A DNA stretch of 64,000 nucleotides from DATKFM01 sp963810485 (GTDB lineage: Bacteria; Pseudomonadota; Alphaproteobacteria; Dongiales; Dongiaceae), in the NCBI GenBank assembly GCA_963810485.1, contig CAWENQ010000003.1, forward strand, positions 124,001-188,000, given 5' to 3'. Positions 46,810 through 58,017 of this stretch are shown piece by piece. Position 1 is the first letter of the stretch, and each line of letters begins with the position of its first letter. The notes under the pieces were generated by a model. The model had not been told where the DNA came from, searched no databases, and was given only the letters and a program-made list of their open reading frames with translations. Made by a program: the position numbers and the translations under genes.

Positions 46810-47616
46810 ATGGACCTCTATCGATTCATCCCGGGCATCGCGCCGCTCCTGGTGAGCATGCCCCATCTCGGCACCCATGTGCCGCCGCCGATCGCCGCGC
46901 GGATGACGAATGCGGCGCTCACCGTGCCGGATACCGACTGGAACCTGGATCGCCTCTATGACTTCCTAGGCGAGATCGGCGCCGCGTCGATCCAGGCGAC
47001 GCACTCCCGTTATGTCATCGATCTCAACCGCGCGCCCGACGGGCAAGCGCTCTATCCCGGCGCCAGCAACACCGAGCTTTGTCCCACCACGCAATTCGAC
47101 AACAGCCCGATCTATCAGCCAGGGCAGTCGCCCAGCAGCGATGAGGTACAGGCGCGCCGGCAAACCTATTGGAGTCCCTACCACCAGCGGCTGGCGGTAG
47201 AGCTTGCGGCGATCAAGGCCAAGCACGGCTATGCGCTGTTGTTCGATGCCCATTCCATCAAGTCGGTTGTGCCGCGCTTCTTCGAAGGTCGGCTGCCGGA
47301 CCTGAATCTCGGCACGGGCGGCGGCAGTTCCGCGGCTCCGGGCCTCGCCGCGCGGCTGATCGAGGCGGCCGGCGAGGCGGAGGGATATTCCAGCGTGCTC
47401 AATGGCCGCTTCAAAGGCGGCTACATCACGCGGCAATACGGCCGCCCCGCGGAGCATATTCATGCCGTGCAGCTCGAACTGGCGGAATGCTCCTATATGG
47501 AGGAGGAGCTGCCTTTCGAATTCCTGGAAGATCGCGCCGGCAAGTTGCGGCCGTATCTTCGAGCCCTGCTCGAAGCGATGCTGGAGTGGGGTCGGGAGTT
47601 TGCAGGCAAGAGTTAG
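46810..47616 (+). CDS. hutG: N-formylglutamate deformylase
   Basis: 268 residues. Family motifs: PLLVSMPHLGTHVP near the start (metal ligand His), THSRYVIDLNRAPDG, LLFDAHSIKSVVPRFFEGRLPDLNLGT with the second His, and AVQLELAECSYMEE. It hydrolyses N-formylglutamate to glutamate and formate, the last step of the five-step histidine pathway, and so pairs with HutF at 62.6 kb. 104 bases after the patatin gene on the same strand, but probably an independent unit. Confidence 0.94.
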   Translation: MDLYRFIPGIAPLLVSMPHLGTHVPPPIAARMTNAALTVPDTDWNLDRLYDFLGEIGAASIQATHSRYVIDLNRAPDGQALYPGASNTELCPTTQFDNSPIYQPGQSPSSDEVQARRQTYWSPYHQRLAVELAAIKAKHGYALLFDAHSIKSVVPRFFEGRLPDLNLGTGGGSSAAPGLAARLIEAAGEAEGYSSVLNGRFKGGYITRQYGRPAEHIHAVQLELAECSYMEEELPFEFLEDRAGKLRPYLRALLEAMLEWGREFAGKS

Positions 47617-47888
47617 ACCAGCCCCAACAGCTTCTTCGTCAGATCCTCACTGAGGACATTCCGCGGTGTCTTGCTGCGGGGCGAGAACGAATGCCCGCCC
47701 AATCGGCCGATTGGCTGACCCGACCAACGTCAGGGTTGCCTTTCGCTATTACTCATACAATTATTCAAGCCATCAGAACGCCATCAATGGTGCGGTGCAC
47801 GCAAGTTCGCATACGGACGCGTGCATAAGGTTTAGGCATAGGGATCGCCTCAAAGCCGCAGCAAAGCGGTTGGGGCCTGGGAGGATCA

Positions 47889-48972
<1,084 letters not shown>

Positions 48973-49023
48973 GGTCGCGATCGGCGGACAAATAGTCTTT
49001 TCAAGAGGAGGAGGATCAAAGCG

Positions 49024-50351
49024 ATGAAGGATTTCACAAGACGCAACTCGCTGAAAGTCGGCGCCGGCCTGATCGCCGGCGCGACCGTCGGCACGAAACT
49101 GCGGCCGGCATTCGCGCAGGAACCGACGTTCGACCTGAAGCCCGAGGCGGGCGCCACTCTGCGCGTGCTGCGCCCGGCGAAGTTCGTCGCCGGCGATGAA
49201 AAACTGTGGCTGGAGAACACCGAGAAATATCACCAAGGAGACCGGCGTGCAGGTCAAGGTGGAGAGCCAGGGCTGGGAGGATCTGCGTCCCGAAGTCGGC
49301 GGTCGCCGCCAATGTCGGCAAGGGTCCGGATGTCGTCTATGGCTGGTACGACGACGCCCATCAGTATCCGGACAAGCTGGTCGATCTCACCGATCTCGGC
49401 GAGTATCTCGATAAGAAGTACGGCGGCTGGTACGACGTGTGCAAGAAGTTCGGCATGCGGGACGGCAAGTGGATCTCCATTCCGCTGGGCGCCGCCGGCG
49501 CGCGCATCGTCTATCGCATCTCCGCGCTCAAGGAAGCCGGCTTCGACGCCTGGCCGACCGATTTCGCCGGCATGCTGAAGGTCTACGCAGGCGCTGGCCG
49601 CCAAGGGCAAGCCCGGCGGCCTGGCGCTCGGCAATGCGGTCGGCGACGGCAATACCTGGTGCCACTGGCTGGTCTGGTCGCTTCGGCGGCAAGATGGTCG
49701 ACGAGAACGATCAGGTCGTCATCAACAGCCCGGAGACGATCGCCGCGCTCGAATACGCCAAGGAGCTCTACGAGAGCTTCGTGCCGGGCACCCTGTCGTG
49801 GCTCGATCCCTCCAACAACAAGGCGTTCCTCGACGGGCAGATCTCCTGGACCATCAACGGCATCTCGGTCTACTACGCGGCCAAGAACTCCGAAGGACGA
49901 GAAGATCAAGGCGCTGGTCGAGGATATCAGCCATGCGATCCTGCCGGTCGGACCAGTCGGCCATCCGACCGAGCTGCACCTGACGGTGCCGGCGATGGTG
50001 TTCGCCTACACCCAGTATCCGAATGCGGCGAAGGACTACATCCGCTTCATGCTGGAGCGCGAGCAGTACGTGCCGTGGCAGGAGGCGTCGCTCGGCTATT
50101 TCAGCCAGCCGCTGCGCGCCTACGAGAAGAGCCCGATCTGGACCGTCGATCCGAAGCACACGCCCTATCGCGACCTGATGGCCAATATGCAGTGGCCCGG
50201 CTATGCCGGATCTCTGGGCTATGCCTCGGCGGGCGTGATGGCCGACTTCGTCATGGTCAACATGGTGGCGCAGGCGGCCTCGGGCGACAAGTCGCCGCAG
50301 GACGCCGCGGCCGAAGCGCAGAAGCGCGCCGAGCGCTACTACAAGGTCTGA
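49024..50351 (+). CDS. ABC transporter substrate-binding protein with Tat signal, with extra bases
   Basis: About 441 residues after removing five single bases placeable at 49231, 49298, 49587, 49681 and 49892. The N-terminus has a twin-arginine-like signal (TRRNSLKVGAGLIAGATVG, cleavage near AFA). The body resembles extracellular solute-binding proteins of sugar importers (GKWISIPLGAAGARIVYRIS, NKAFLDGQISWTINGISVYY, DYIRFMLEREQY). It would capture the solute in the periplasm. The binding site AAGAGGAGGAGG is strong. It starts 52 bases after the ATPase gene. Solute unknown. Confidence 0.8.
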
Positions 50352-50435
50352 GCGTTCGCTCGAGACAGGGCCCGCGGCCTGGGCCGACGGCTGGTCAAGA
50401 CCGCGCGCCGATGCGCGGCATATGCTTGGAGCTCA

Positions 50436-51401
50436 ATGCTGAATGGCAGACGCTGGTCAATGCGATCGCAGGTCGGACAATCACGGCCATTCGCTGCGCT
50501 GGCAGCACTGCTCGACAACCGCACCGTGCTGTCGGTGCTGTTCATGCTGCCGGCGGCCGTCGATCCTGCTGCTCTTCCTGACCTATCCGCTCGGTCTCGG
50601 CATCTGGATGGGATTCACCGATGTGCGCATCGGCCGGCCCGGCGTCTTCATCGGCCTGGAGAACTACATCTCGCTGTTCGATGACGACGTGTTCTGGCTG
50701 TCGGTGTTCAACACGCTCGTCTACACCATCGTCGCGACGGTCGCTGAAGTTCGGGCTCGGCCTGTGGCTGGCGCTGCTGCTCAACAACGCGATTCCGTTC
50801 AAGGCCTTCATCCGCGCCATCGTGCTGCTGCCCTACATCGTGCCGACGGTGCTTTCGGCGATCGCCTTCTGGTGGATCTACGATCCGCAGTTCTCGATCG
50901 TCTCGTGGTCGCTGCAGAAGATGGGCCTGATCGACCAGTTCATCGACTTTCTCGGCGTTCCCTGGAATGCGCGCTGGTCGGTCATCGCCGCCAATGTCTG
51001 GCGCGGCATTCCGTTTGTCGCCATTTGCCTGCTGGCGGGGCTGCAGACCATCTCGCCGTCGCTCTATGAGGCGGCCGCCCTCGACGGCGCCAATGCCTGG
51101 CAGCGCTTCCGGCATGTCACCCTGCCGATGCTGATGCCGATCCTCTCGGTCGTGCTGACCTTCTCGGTTCTGTTCACCTTCACCGACTTTCAGCTCATCT
51201 ACGCGATCACCCGCGGCGGTCCGCTGAACGCGACGCATCTGATGGCGACGCTCGCCTTCCAGCGCGCCATACCCGGCGGCGATCTCGGGCGAGGGGGCTG
51301 CGATCGCGACGGCGATGATTCCGTTCCTGATCGCGGCGACGGTGTTCAGCTACTACGGCCTGCAGCGACGCAAATGGCAGCAGGGCAGCGCCGATGAGTG
51401 A
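50436..51401 (+). CDS. ABC transporter permease (MalF/UgpA type), with extra bases
   Basis: 320 residues after removing single bases placeable at 50562, 50746 and 51287. About six membrane helices are visible (VLSVLFMLPAAV then ILLLFLTYPLGLGIW, FIRAIVLLPYIVPTVLSAIAFWW, LPMLMPILSVVLTFSVLFTF). The EAA loop that docks the ATPase reads YEAAALDGANAWQRFRHVTLP. The C-terminus QRRKWQQGSADE overlaps the next permease start by 8 bases. The start at 50436 gives the full first helix; an internal ATG at 50460 is also possible. Confidence 0.8.
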
Positions 51402-52299
51402 CAGCGCCAAACCCGCCGCAACTGCTGCCGCTGTCGATGACTCGACGGGCATGAGCTATCTGGAAACGCCTGCCGCGGCGGCTGGTGACGGTCTATCTGC
51501 CGCTCTCGCTCTTCATATTCGTGCTGCTCTTTCCGTTCTATTGGATGGGTGTCACGACCTTCAAGCCGAACGACGAGCTCTACAACTTCTCCGACCACAA
51601 TCCCTTCTGGATCAACAGCCCGACCCTGGCCAACATCAACAAGCTGCTGTTCGAGACCGACTATCCGCAGTGGCTGCTCAACACGATGACGGTCGCCGTT
51701 CGCGCGACCTTCCTGTCGATCTTCGCCAGCGTGCTCGCCGCCTATGCCATCACGCGGCTGCGTTTCCGCGGCGCGCAGACCAGTGGGCCTGTTGATCTTC
51801 CTCGCCTATCTGGTGCCGCCGAGCATCCTGTTCATTCCGCTGGCCATCATGGTCTACGGCCTCGGCATCTACGACACGAACTGGGCGCTGATCCTCACCT
51901 ATCCGACCTTCCTGATCCCGTTCTGCACCTGGCTGCTGATGGGCTACTTCAAGAGCATTCCCTATGAGCTCGAGGAATGCGCGCTGATCGACGGCGCCAC
52001 GCGCATCCAGATCCTCTGGAAGATCACGCTGCCGCTGGCCGTGCCCGGCCTGATCTCCGCCGGCATCTTCGCCTTCACGCTCTCCTGGAACGAGTTCATC
52101 TACGCGCTCGCCTTCATCTCCTCGACCGAACAGAAGACGGTGCCGGTCGGCGTGCTGACCCAGCTCGTCGAAGGCGACGTCTATCACTGGGGTTCGCTGA
52201 TGGCCGGCGCGCTGCTTGGGCTCGCTGCCGGTGGCGATTTTCTACTCGTTCTTCGTCGAGCACTACGTGTCATCCCTCACGGGTGCTGTGAAGGAGTAG
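51394..52299 (+). CDS. ABC transporter permease (MalG/UgpE type), with extra bases
   Basis: 301 residues after removing single bases placeable at 51469, 51782 and 52218. Six helices are recognisable (VYLPLSLFIFVLLFPFYWMG, VGLLIFLAYLVPPSILFIPLAIM, WALILTYPTFLIPFCTWLLMG, LISAGIFAFTLSWNEFIYAL). The EAA loop is YELEECALIDGATRIQILWKITLP. The protein ends YVSSLTGAVKE. Last gene of the four-gene importer (ATPase, binding protein, two permeases). The gene order with the ATPase first is common among alphaproteobacterial sugar importers. Confidence 0.8.
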
Positions 52300-52639
52300 G
52301 CCTCAACGAAGCAGATCAGATTAACTGATCCTGGGGCGCGACGGGGCTCCTTCCAACATAGGCTAGAAGTGCCCATGCCCAGGCCCGCCACGGCGCGTTG
52401 GACACCACTCCATTTGGCCCCCGCGTCCGTTGCACGGCGGTGCGGAAATGCGACGATCAAGAACAAACTTAGTTTGGTCTGGAACAAAAATAGGAGTTGG
52501 ATTATCGTCTTTGGCGGTCGGGGGCGTTCAATTAGGAATTCCCGGCTCAGCTTTCGCAGGCAGCGTAGATCTCAAACTGGCCCCGGACGGATGTTAGTCC
52601 GGGAGGAGATCAACATTTCGGAAGCATGGAGCAACGCAC
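52300..52639. other. Intergenic region, no gene seen
   Basis: 340 bases between the importer and the glycine-zipper gene. Parts are AT-rich (AAGAACAAACTTAGTTTGG) and could hold a promoter for the next genes. CGGGAGGAG sits about 40 bases before the ATG at 52640, and a nearer site is weak. No convincing frame, tRNA or terminator. Confidence 0.45.
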
Positions 52640-53101
52640 ATGAAACTCATTCGCAGGAGTTGGTCATGCGTGATTGCCGGTTCGGCGCTTTCAGTCTTGC
52701 TGGTATTGGATCAAGCAAGCGCACAAACCAACGCTCTCTACGTCTATCCGAAGCAGGGGCAGAGCGCGAAGCAGCAGGAGCAGGATCAAGGCGAATGTCA
52801 CGTCTGGGCCGTTCAGAACTCAGGCTATAACCCCTATGCCCAATCGGGAGGCAGCTACGCCTCCGGCGGCGCAGTCAAAGGCGCGGCCGGCGGAGCTGCG
52901 GTTGGTGCTGTCGGTGGCGCCATCGCCGGCGGCAAGGCCGGTAAGGGTGCGGCGATAGGGGCGGGAACTGGTGCCCTTCTGGGTGGCGTCCGGCAGCACC
53001 AGCATAATCAGAAAGTGAATACCATGAACCGGCAGACCAGCGCCGAATACACGCGCGCTCTACGCGCGTGTCTCGAAGGCCGGGGCTACTCCGTGAACTA
53101 G
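52640..53101 (+). CDS. Secreted glycine-zipper protein
   Basis: 153 residues. The signal peptide SALSVLLVLDQASA is followed by a Gln-rich segment with one Cys (QGECHVWAVQNSGYNPY), then a glycine-zipper helix (GAAGGAAVGAVGGAIAGGKAGKG, given here in overlapping parts: GAAVGAVGGAIAGG and GAAIGAGTGALLGG). The tail has YTRALRACLEGRGYSVN, a pattern common in YMGG-like glycine-zipper proteins of the outer membrane or periplasm. These may insert in membranes or stabilise the envelope. It begins a run of four envelope-directed genes ending at 56356. Confidence 0.75.
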   Translation: MKLIRRSWSCVIAGSALSVLLVLDQASAQTNALYVYPKQGQSAKQQEQDQGECHVWAVQNSGYNPYAQSGGSYASGGAVKGAAGGAAVGAVGGAIAGGKAGKGAAIGAGTGALLGGVRQHQHNQKVNTMNRQTSAEYTRALRACLEGRGYSVN

Positions 53102-53114
53102 GGAGGATCGGATC

Positions 53115-53531
53115 ATGCGGTGGCAACCCCGTCTAGGCTGCTCCTTCTGTGTATGCGCGATGGTTGTCGGTTTGGTTACTTCGGGCTCCGCCGCCCAGGA
53201 CGCTGAAGCCCTCATCTGTGAAACCGATCAAAGCTTCGACTGCGCTCCCGGCTCAAACTGCATTGAAGATGATGCGGAGGCAATCGGACTGCCATCGATT
53301 CTCCACGTTAATCTCAAGAGCGATCAGGTTGTGGGCACATTGCCCGACGGCACGGATTTGACGGCGGAATTCGTTGGCGAGGTGCAGAAGGATGGCCGCC
53401 TCGTCGTGACCGGCATCCAGGCGGGACTGGGTTGGACTATGACAGTCGCGAAAGACACCGGTTCGATGGCGCTGGCGATAACGGGCGACAGCGTCGGCTT
53501 CGTCATCTTTGGTAACTGCGTACCTGACTGA
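53115..53531 (+). CDS. Secreted hypothetical protein with Cys-rich N-terminus
   Basis: 138 residues. The signal peptide ends near GSAA, followed by LICETDQSFDCAPGSNCIEDD with three Cys, then beta-strand-like sequence (SILHVNLKSDQVVGTLPDG) and the terminal FGNCVPD. It is probably a small periplasmic protein with disulfides. 13 bases after the glycine-zipper gene, so co-transcribed. Family not recognised. Confidence 0.6.
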   Translation: MRWQPRLGCSFCVCAMVVGLVTSGSAAQDAEALICETDQSFDCAPGSNCIEDDAEAIGLPSILHVNLKSDQVVGTLPDGTDLTAEFVGEVQKDGRLVVTGIQAGLGWTMTVAKDTGSMALAITGDSVGFVIFGNCVPD

Positions 53532-53615
53532 CGGTAACGGCACCGGCGCCCAATACCGGAGCGGGCGATTTCTCGATTCAAGCAACTGATACACTCAAAT
53601 CTCTGGAGGAAGCTC

Positions 53616-55536
53616 GTGATTAGGAAGCTCAACCTCAGTATTGCAGTATTCATGCTGTCGATCGCCGGAGCTATCGCTTTGTCATCAAACGCCGCGGCGC
53701 AGGATGTGACCCTAGACCCTGGGAAGGTGTCGATTGGGAAGCGCGAGTACTCCCCGTACCTCACCAAGGGCTTCCCCGACCGTGTTTATTTCGGCGATAC
53801 GCATCTGCATACCTCCTACTCAACCGACGCCGGCATGTTTGGCACACGGCTCGGTCCGGACGAGGCCTATCGCTTTGCCCGGGGCGAAGAGGTCACTTCC
53901 AATACGGGGCTGCGCGCGCGGCTGCAGCGTCCACTCGACTTCCTGGTCATCACCGATCATGCCGAGAACCTTGGCTTGGCCAACATGATCGCGGAGTCGA
54001 ATGCTGACCTGCTCAGGACGAGCTGGGGCAGGACCGTTCACGACCTGGTCAAAAGCGGCAAGGGCGGCGAGGCCTACAACGCTTGGGGCCAAGCCATGAT
54101 TGAGCGGATTGATCCGCTCAAAGGAAACGAGGCGCTGACGCGTACCATGTGGGAGCGCCTCACCGCGGCGGCCGAGACATACAATGATCCCGGGAAGTTC
54201 ACCGCCTTGATTGGATACGAGTGGAGTGCGTCGCCCGACGGCAACAACCTGCACCGCAACGTCATTTTCCGCGATGGCAAGGCAAAGGCCGATCAGATCA
54301 TTCCGTTCTCGCAATACGACAGCGTCGATCCGGAGGATCTGTGGAAGTGGATGGCGAGCTATGAGCAGCGGACCGGCGGAAAGGTCCTCGCCATCCCACA
54401 CAATGGCAATCTGTCACTCGGGCTGATGTTCGACGACGTGACGCTCACGACGAAGAAGCCTATCGACCGCGACTATGCCGCACAGCGCATGCGCTGGGAG
54501 CCGATCTACGAAGTCACACAGTCGAAGGGTGACGGCGAGGCCCATCCGGCTCTGTCGCCGAACGACGAGTTTTCCGACTTCGAGACCTGGGACAAAGGCA
54601 GCTTCGGAGCCGGCCAGCACACGCCCGACATGCTGCCCCGTGAATACGCGCGCGAAGCGCTGAAGCGCGGCCTGAAATACGAAGAGCAGCTTGGCGTCAA
54701 CCCTTTCAAGTTCGGGATGGTCGGGTCAACCGATTCCCACACCGCGCCTTTCAACATCAACAGAAGACAACTTCTTCGGAAAGATCGCGCCGCTGGAGCC
54801 GTCTGCCAGGCCCGAGCGGTTCTTCGAGGTGGCCACGGGGCGCTTCAGTCCGGACCCCAAGGCGAGGCAGTATGCTTGGCAAGGCAGCGCATCGGGGCTC
54901 GCGGCGGTCTGGGCGACAGACAACACGCGCGAGGCGCTGTGGGACGCCATGGCGCGCAAGGAGGTCTACGCCACGACCGGCACGCGGCTCTTGGTCCGCG
55001 TCTTCGCCGGATTCGACTTCGTGGCGGACGACGTGCAACGGCACGATTTCGCCCAGTACGGCTACAGCACAGGCGTGCCAATGGGCGGCGACCTTTCGGC
55101 CGCTCCGGAGGGAAAAGCGCCGGCATTCGTGATACGCGCGCTGCGGGATGCCGACGGCGCCAATCTCGACCGCATCCAGGTCGTAAAGGGATGGATGGAT
55201 GCGAAGGGCGAGCTGAAGGAAAAGGTCTACGATGTCGTTTGGTCGGGAGATCGCAAGCCAGGGCCTGACGGCAAGCTGCCCCCCGTCGGCAACACCGTGA
55301 ATGTCGCACAGGCGACCTACACGAATACGATCGGCGCACCGCTCCTGGCTGGCTATTGGCGCGACCCGGAATTCAACCCGAGTGAGCGCGCCTTCTATTA
55401 CGTACGCGTGCTCGAAATCCCGACGCCGCGCTGGACGACGTACGACGCCAAGTTCTTCGGGACGAAACCGCCTCCCGAAGCGCCGAGTTCGATCCAGGAC
55501 AGGGCCTACACCTCGCCGATCTGGTACACGCCATAG
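53616..55536 (+). CDS. DUF3604 family secreted protein, one extra base
   Basis: Starts MIRKLNLSIAVFMLS with a signal peptide ending near NAAA. After 382 codons (ending HTAPFNIN) the frame moves one base, placeable at 54762, and continues EDNFFGKIAPLEPS to the stop at 55536, giving about 639 residues, the normal DUF3604 size. The PHP-like metal motifs GDTHLHTSYSTDAG (about 55-68) and VITDHAENLG, and later WEPIYEVTQSKGDGE and SDSHT, are family marks. DUF3604 proteins are thought to be periplasmic metal-dependent hydrolases, but their substrate is not established. Read literally, the last 258 codons would be lost. Confidence 0.82.
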
Positions 55537-55587
55537 TTCGCGGCAGTCACCGGCAAAGATTTCGCACTAAATGGGGGAGGTTGCGAA

Positions 55588-56356
55588 ATGCAACAACTTA
55601 TCATTGCGGTTGCGGCGGTATCATTCGCAATGTTGGGCGCGCAGACCGTGCGGGCCGCAGACGCGAAGCCAGAGGGCGACGAATTGTCATTCGCCCTCGC
55701 GCCTTATGTCTGGTTCGCGAGCCTCGAAGGCAATATCGCGCTCTTTCCCCGCCTGCCGCCGGCCGAGGTCGATGCAAGCTTCGGCGATATCTTCGAGCAT
55801 CTCGATCCATCTCTGATGATTGGGGGGGAAATCCGCAACGAGCGCTTCGGCTTTCTTGCTGACATCATTTACATCCGCCTCTCGGCCGACGGTGCGACGC
55901 CGGGGCCGCTGTTCTCTACTGCGGAGGCTGAGGTCAGGAATTTCATCGGCACCTTCGAGGGCGCTTATCGCGTCGTTGCCTCAGATGGCCTCAATGTCGA
56001 TCTCCTCGGCGGCATTCGTGTCTGGTCGGTGGAGACGAAGTTCTCCCTCGGCGCCGGCTTGCTGCCAGGGCGTGTTGCCAAGAACGCCGAAAGCTGGGCC
56101 GATCCGCTGTTTGGCGTGCGGGTGCGGACCGATTTCGGGTCTGCGATTCTTCCTCACGGCGTGGGGTAACGCCGGCGGCTTCGGCGCTGGATCCGACCTC
56201 ACCTGGGACGTCTTCGGCGGCTTCGGCTATGAGTGGAACGACTGGCTATCAACTGTCATTGGCTACCGTCACCTCGAAGTCGACTATGACGATGAAGGCT
56301 TCGTGTACGACGTGACGCAGACCGGCCCCCTCATCGGCGGTGCGCTGAAGTTCTAG
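55588..56356 (+). CDS. Outer-membrane beta-barrel-like protein, one extra base
   Basis: Starts MQQLIIAVAAVSFAMLG with a signal peptide ending near RAA. The frame moves one base near 56146 (GCG, A, TTC), joining VRTDFGSA to FFLTAWGNAGGFG. The corrected protein has about 255 residues with alternating strands (LAPYVWFASLEGN, VFGGFGYEWNDWLSTVIGYR) and a C-terminal aromatic ending (IGGALKF), as in outer-membrane barrels. A small barrel porin or enzyme is likely; substrate unknown. It starts 52 bases after the DUF3604 gene, on the same strand. Confidence 0.72.
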
Positions 56357-56723
56357 TCTTACCGGTACGATCGAGGAAGACCGCCGGCATGCTCACCCAT
56401 GCTGGAATGCATACCTGTATGCCCACTGATTGTCGTGCAGAATTCTGCCCGTTGGGAACGGCTGCCGCAGTTCAAACCCTAGATTGCCCTCAGGGTTGAT
56501 TTCGCAGAATCTGAAACTCTGAAAATATTCACAGACACGGCAAGGCTTTGCGGGGGCGCCTCTAAAACAACCCTCCGGGGTTGCCGCGAGAATCGCGGTA
56601 AATGGCATGCCAAACCGGCAAATACCCCCATATGCCCCGCCCCAAACCGGCTTCCCCGGTCCTGGGAATGCCGTTAGACTGCACGCCAATAATCAATACC
56701 GCTTTGGATCCTAGGGAGGTCCC
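56357..56723. other. Intergenic region, no gene seen
   Basis: 367 bases. A short GC-rich stretch with small hairpins (CGCG-AGAAT-CGCG near 56584) lies in the middle, and an AGGGAGG binding site at 56712-56718 precedes the amidohydrolase start. It may carry that gene's promoter. I see no reading frame of note. Confidence 0.5.
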
Positions 56724-58004
56724 ATGACCAGCACACTGTTTACCAATGTCAGCATTTTCGACGGTTCCGGCGCCAAGCCCTATACCGGCGAGGTGCTGGT
56801 GGAAGGCAACCGGATCAAGAAGCTGGCAAAGACCGGCACCAAGCTGCCCCGGGACGGGGCCACGGTGGTGGACGGCGGCGGCGCCACCCTGATGCCAGGC
56901 CTGGTGGAGGCCCATGGCCATCTCAGCTTCTGCGATACCTCAACCCTGGAAGGGCTGGGGGACATCCCGCCGGAAGAACACACCCTCAAGACCATGAAGT
57001 ATGCCCGGGTGATCCTGGACCAGGGCTTCACCTCGGTATTCAGCGCGGCGTCCGCCAAGGCGCGCATCGATGTGGTGATCCGCAACGCCATCAATGACGG
57101 CGAGATCCCAGGCCCCCGCATGCGCGCCGCCAGCCCGGAGCTGACGGTGACCGGCGGCCTTGGCGATGTCAGGCGCACCCACATCTACCGCGAGACCTTC
57201 GCCATCTGCTGCGATGGGCCGGATGAGTTCCGCAAGACAGCGCGGGAGATGTGCCGCGAGGGCGTCGACAACCTGAAAATCAATCCGTCTGGTGACGAGT
57301 TCGTTCCCTTCGCCCGCGCCCATCAGACGGTCATGAACGAAGCGGAGGTCGCGGCGGTGGCCGAGGTCGCCCGGTCGCGCGGCAAGATGATGGCGGCCCA
57401 TGCTCGTTCTGCCGAAAGCGTGAAGATGTGCCTGCGCAACGGCGTCGACGTGCTCTATCACTGCACGCTGTCGGATACGAAGGCGCTGGAGATGCTGGAC
57501 GAGCAGAAAGACCGCATCTTCGTCGCCCCCGCCATGGGCATCATGTTTGTCACGGCCGAGGGCGAGGGTTCCGGCTACGGCATCACCAAGGACCATCCGG
57601 TCGCCATCTACTTCCGCCGCGAGCTCGACAAGTGCATCGAGAACATGAAGAAGCTGAAGAAGATGGGCGTTCGCATCCTGCCCGGCGGCGATTACGGCTT
57701 TGCCTGGAATCCCATCGGTACCAATGCCCGCGACCTCGAGCATTTCGTGAAGCTGCTGGGCTTCTCGCCCATCGACGCGCTGGTTTCAGCCACCAAGCTC
57801 GGCGGCGAGATCATGGGCATGGGCAACGAGCTCGGCCAGATCAAGCCGGGCTATCTCGCGGATATCCTGCTGGTGGACGGCAACCCGGTCGCCGATGTCG
57901 GCATCCTGAAGGACAAGCGCCGGCTGCTGGCGATCATGAAGGATGGCACGTTCCACAAGGAGCCGCGCAAGCAGGCGAAGGCGGCGCAGGTGGCGGCGGA
58001 ATAA
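56724..58004 (+). CDS. Amidohydrolase family protein
   Basis: 426 residues with a strong binding site. Metal motifs of the amidohydrolase TIM barrel: EAHGHLS at about 62-68, VDNLKINPSGDEF with the bridging-Lys position, MMAAHARSAES, VDVLYHCTLSD and GGDYGFAWNP with the catalytic Asp. The small beta domain opens with VSIFDGSG and closes with KPGYLADILLVDGNP. It is most like the imidazolonepropionase/prolidase-type branch, which cleaves cyclic amides or dipeptides. It lies in the same 8-kb block as hutI and hutF, but is not a Hut enzyme. Confidence 0.87.
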   Translation: MTSTLFTNVSIFDGSGAKPYTGEVLVEGNRIKKLAKTGTKLPRDGATVVDGGGATLMPGLVEAHGHLSFCDTSTLEGLGDIPPEEHTLKTMKYARVILDQGFTSVFSAASAKARIDVVIRNAINDGEIPGPRMRAASPELTVTGGLGDVRRTHIYRETFAICCDGPDEFRKTAREMCREGVDNLKINPSGDEFVPFARAHQTVMNEAEVAAVAEVARSRGKMMAAHARSAESVKMCLRNGVDVLYHCTLSDTKALEMLDEQKDRIFVAPAMGIMFVTAEGEGSGYGITKDHPVAIYFRRELDKCIENMKKLKKMGVRILPGGDYGFAWNPIGTNARDLEHFVKLLGFSPIDALVSATKLGGEIMGMGNELGQIKPGYLADILLVDGNPVADVGILKDKRRLLAIMKDGTFHKEPRKQAKAAQVAAE

Positions 58005-58017
58005 CGCCGCTTTCCGC

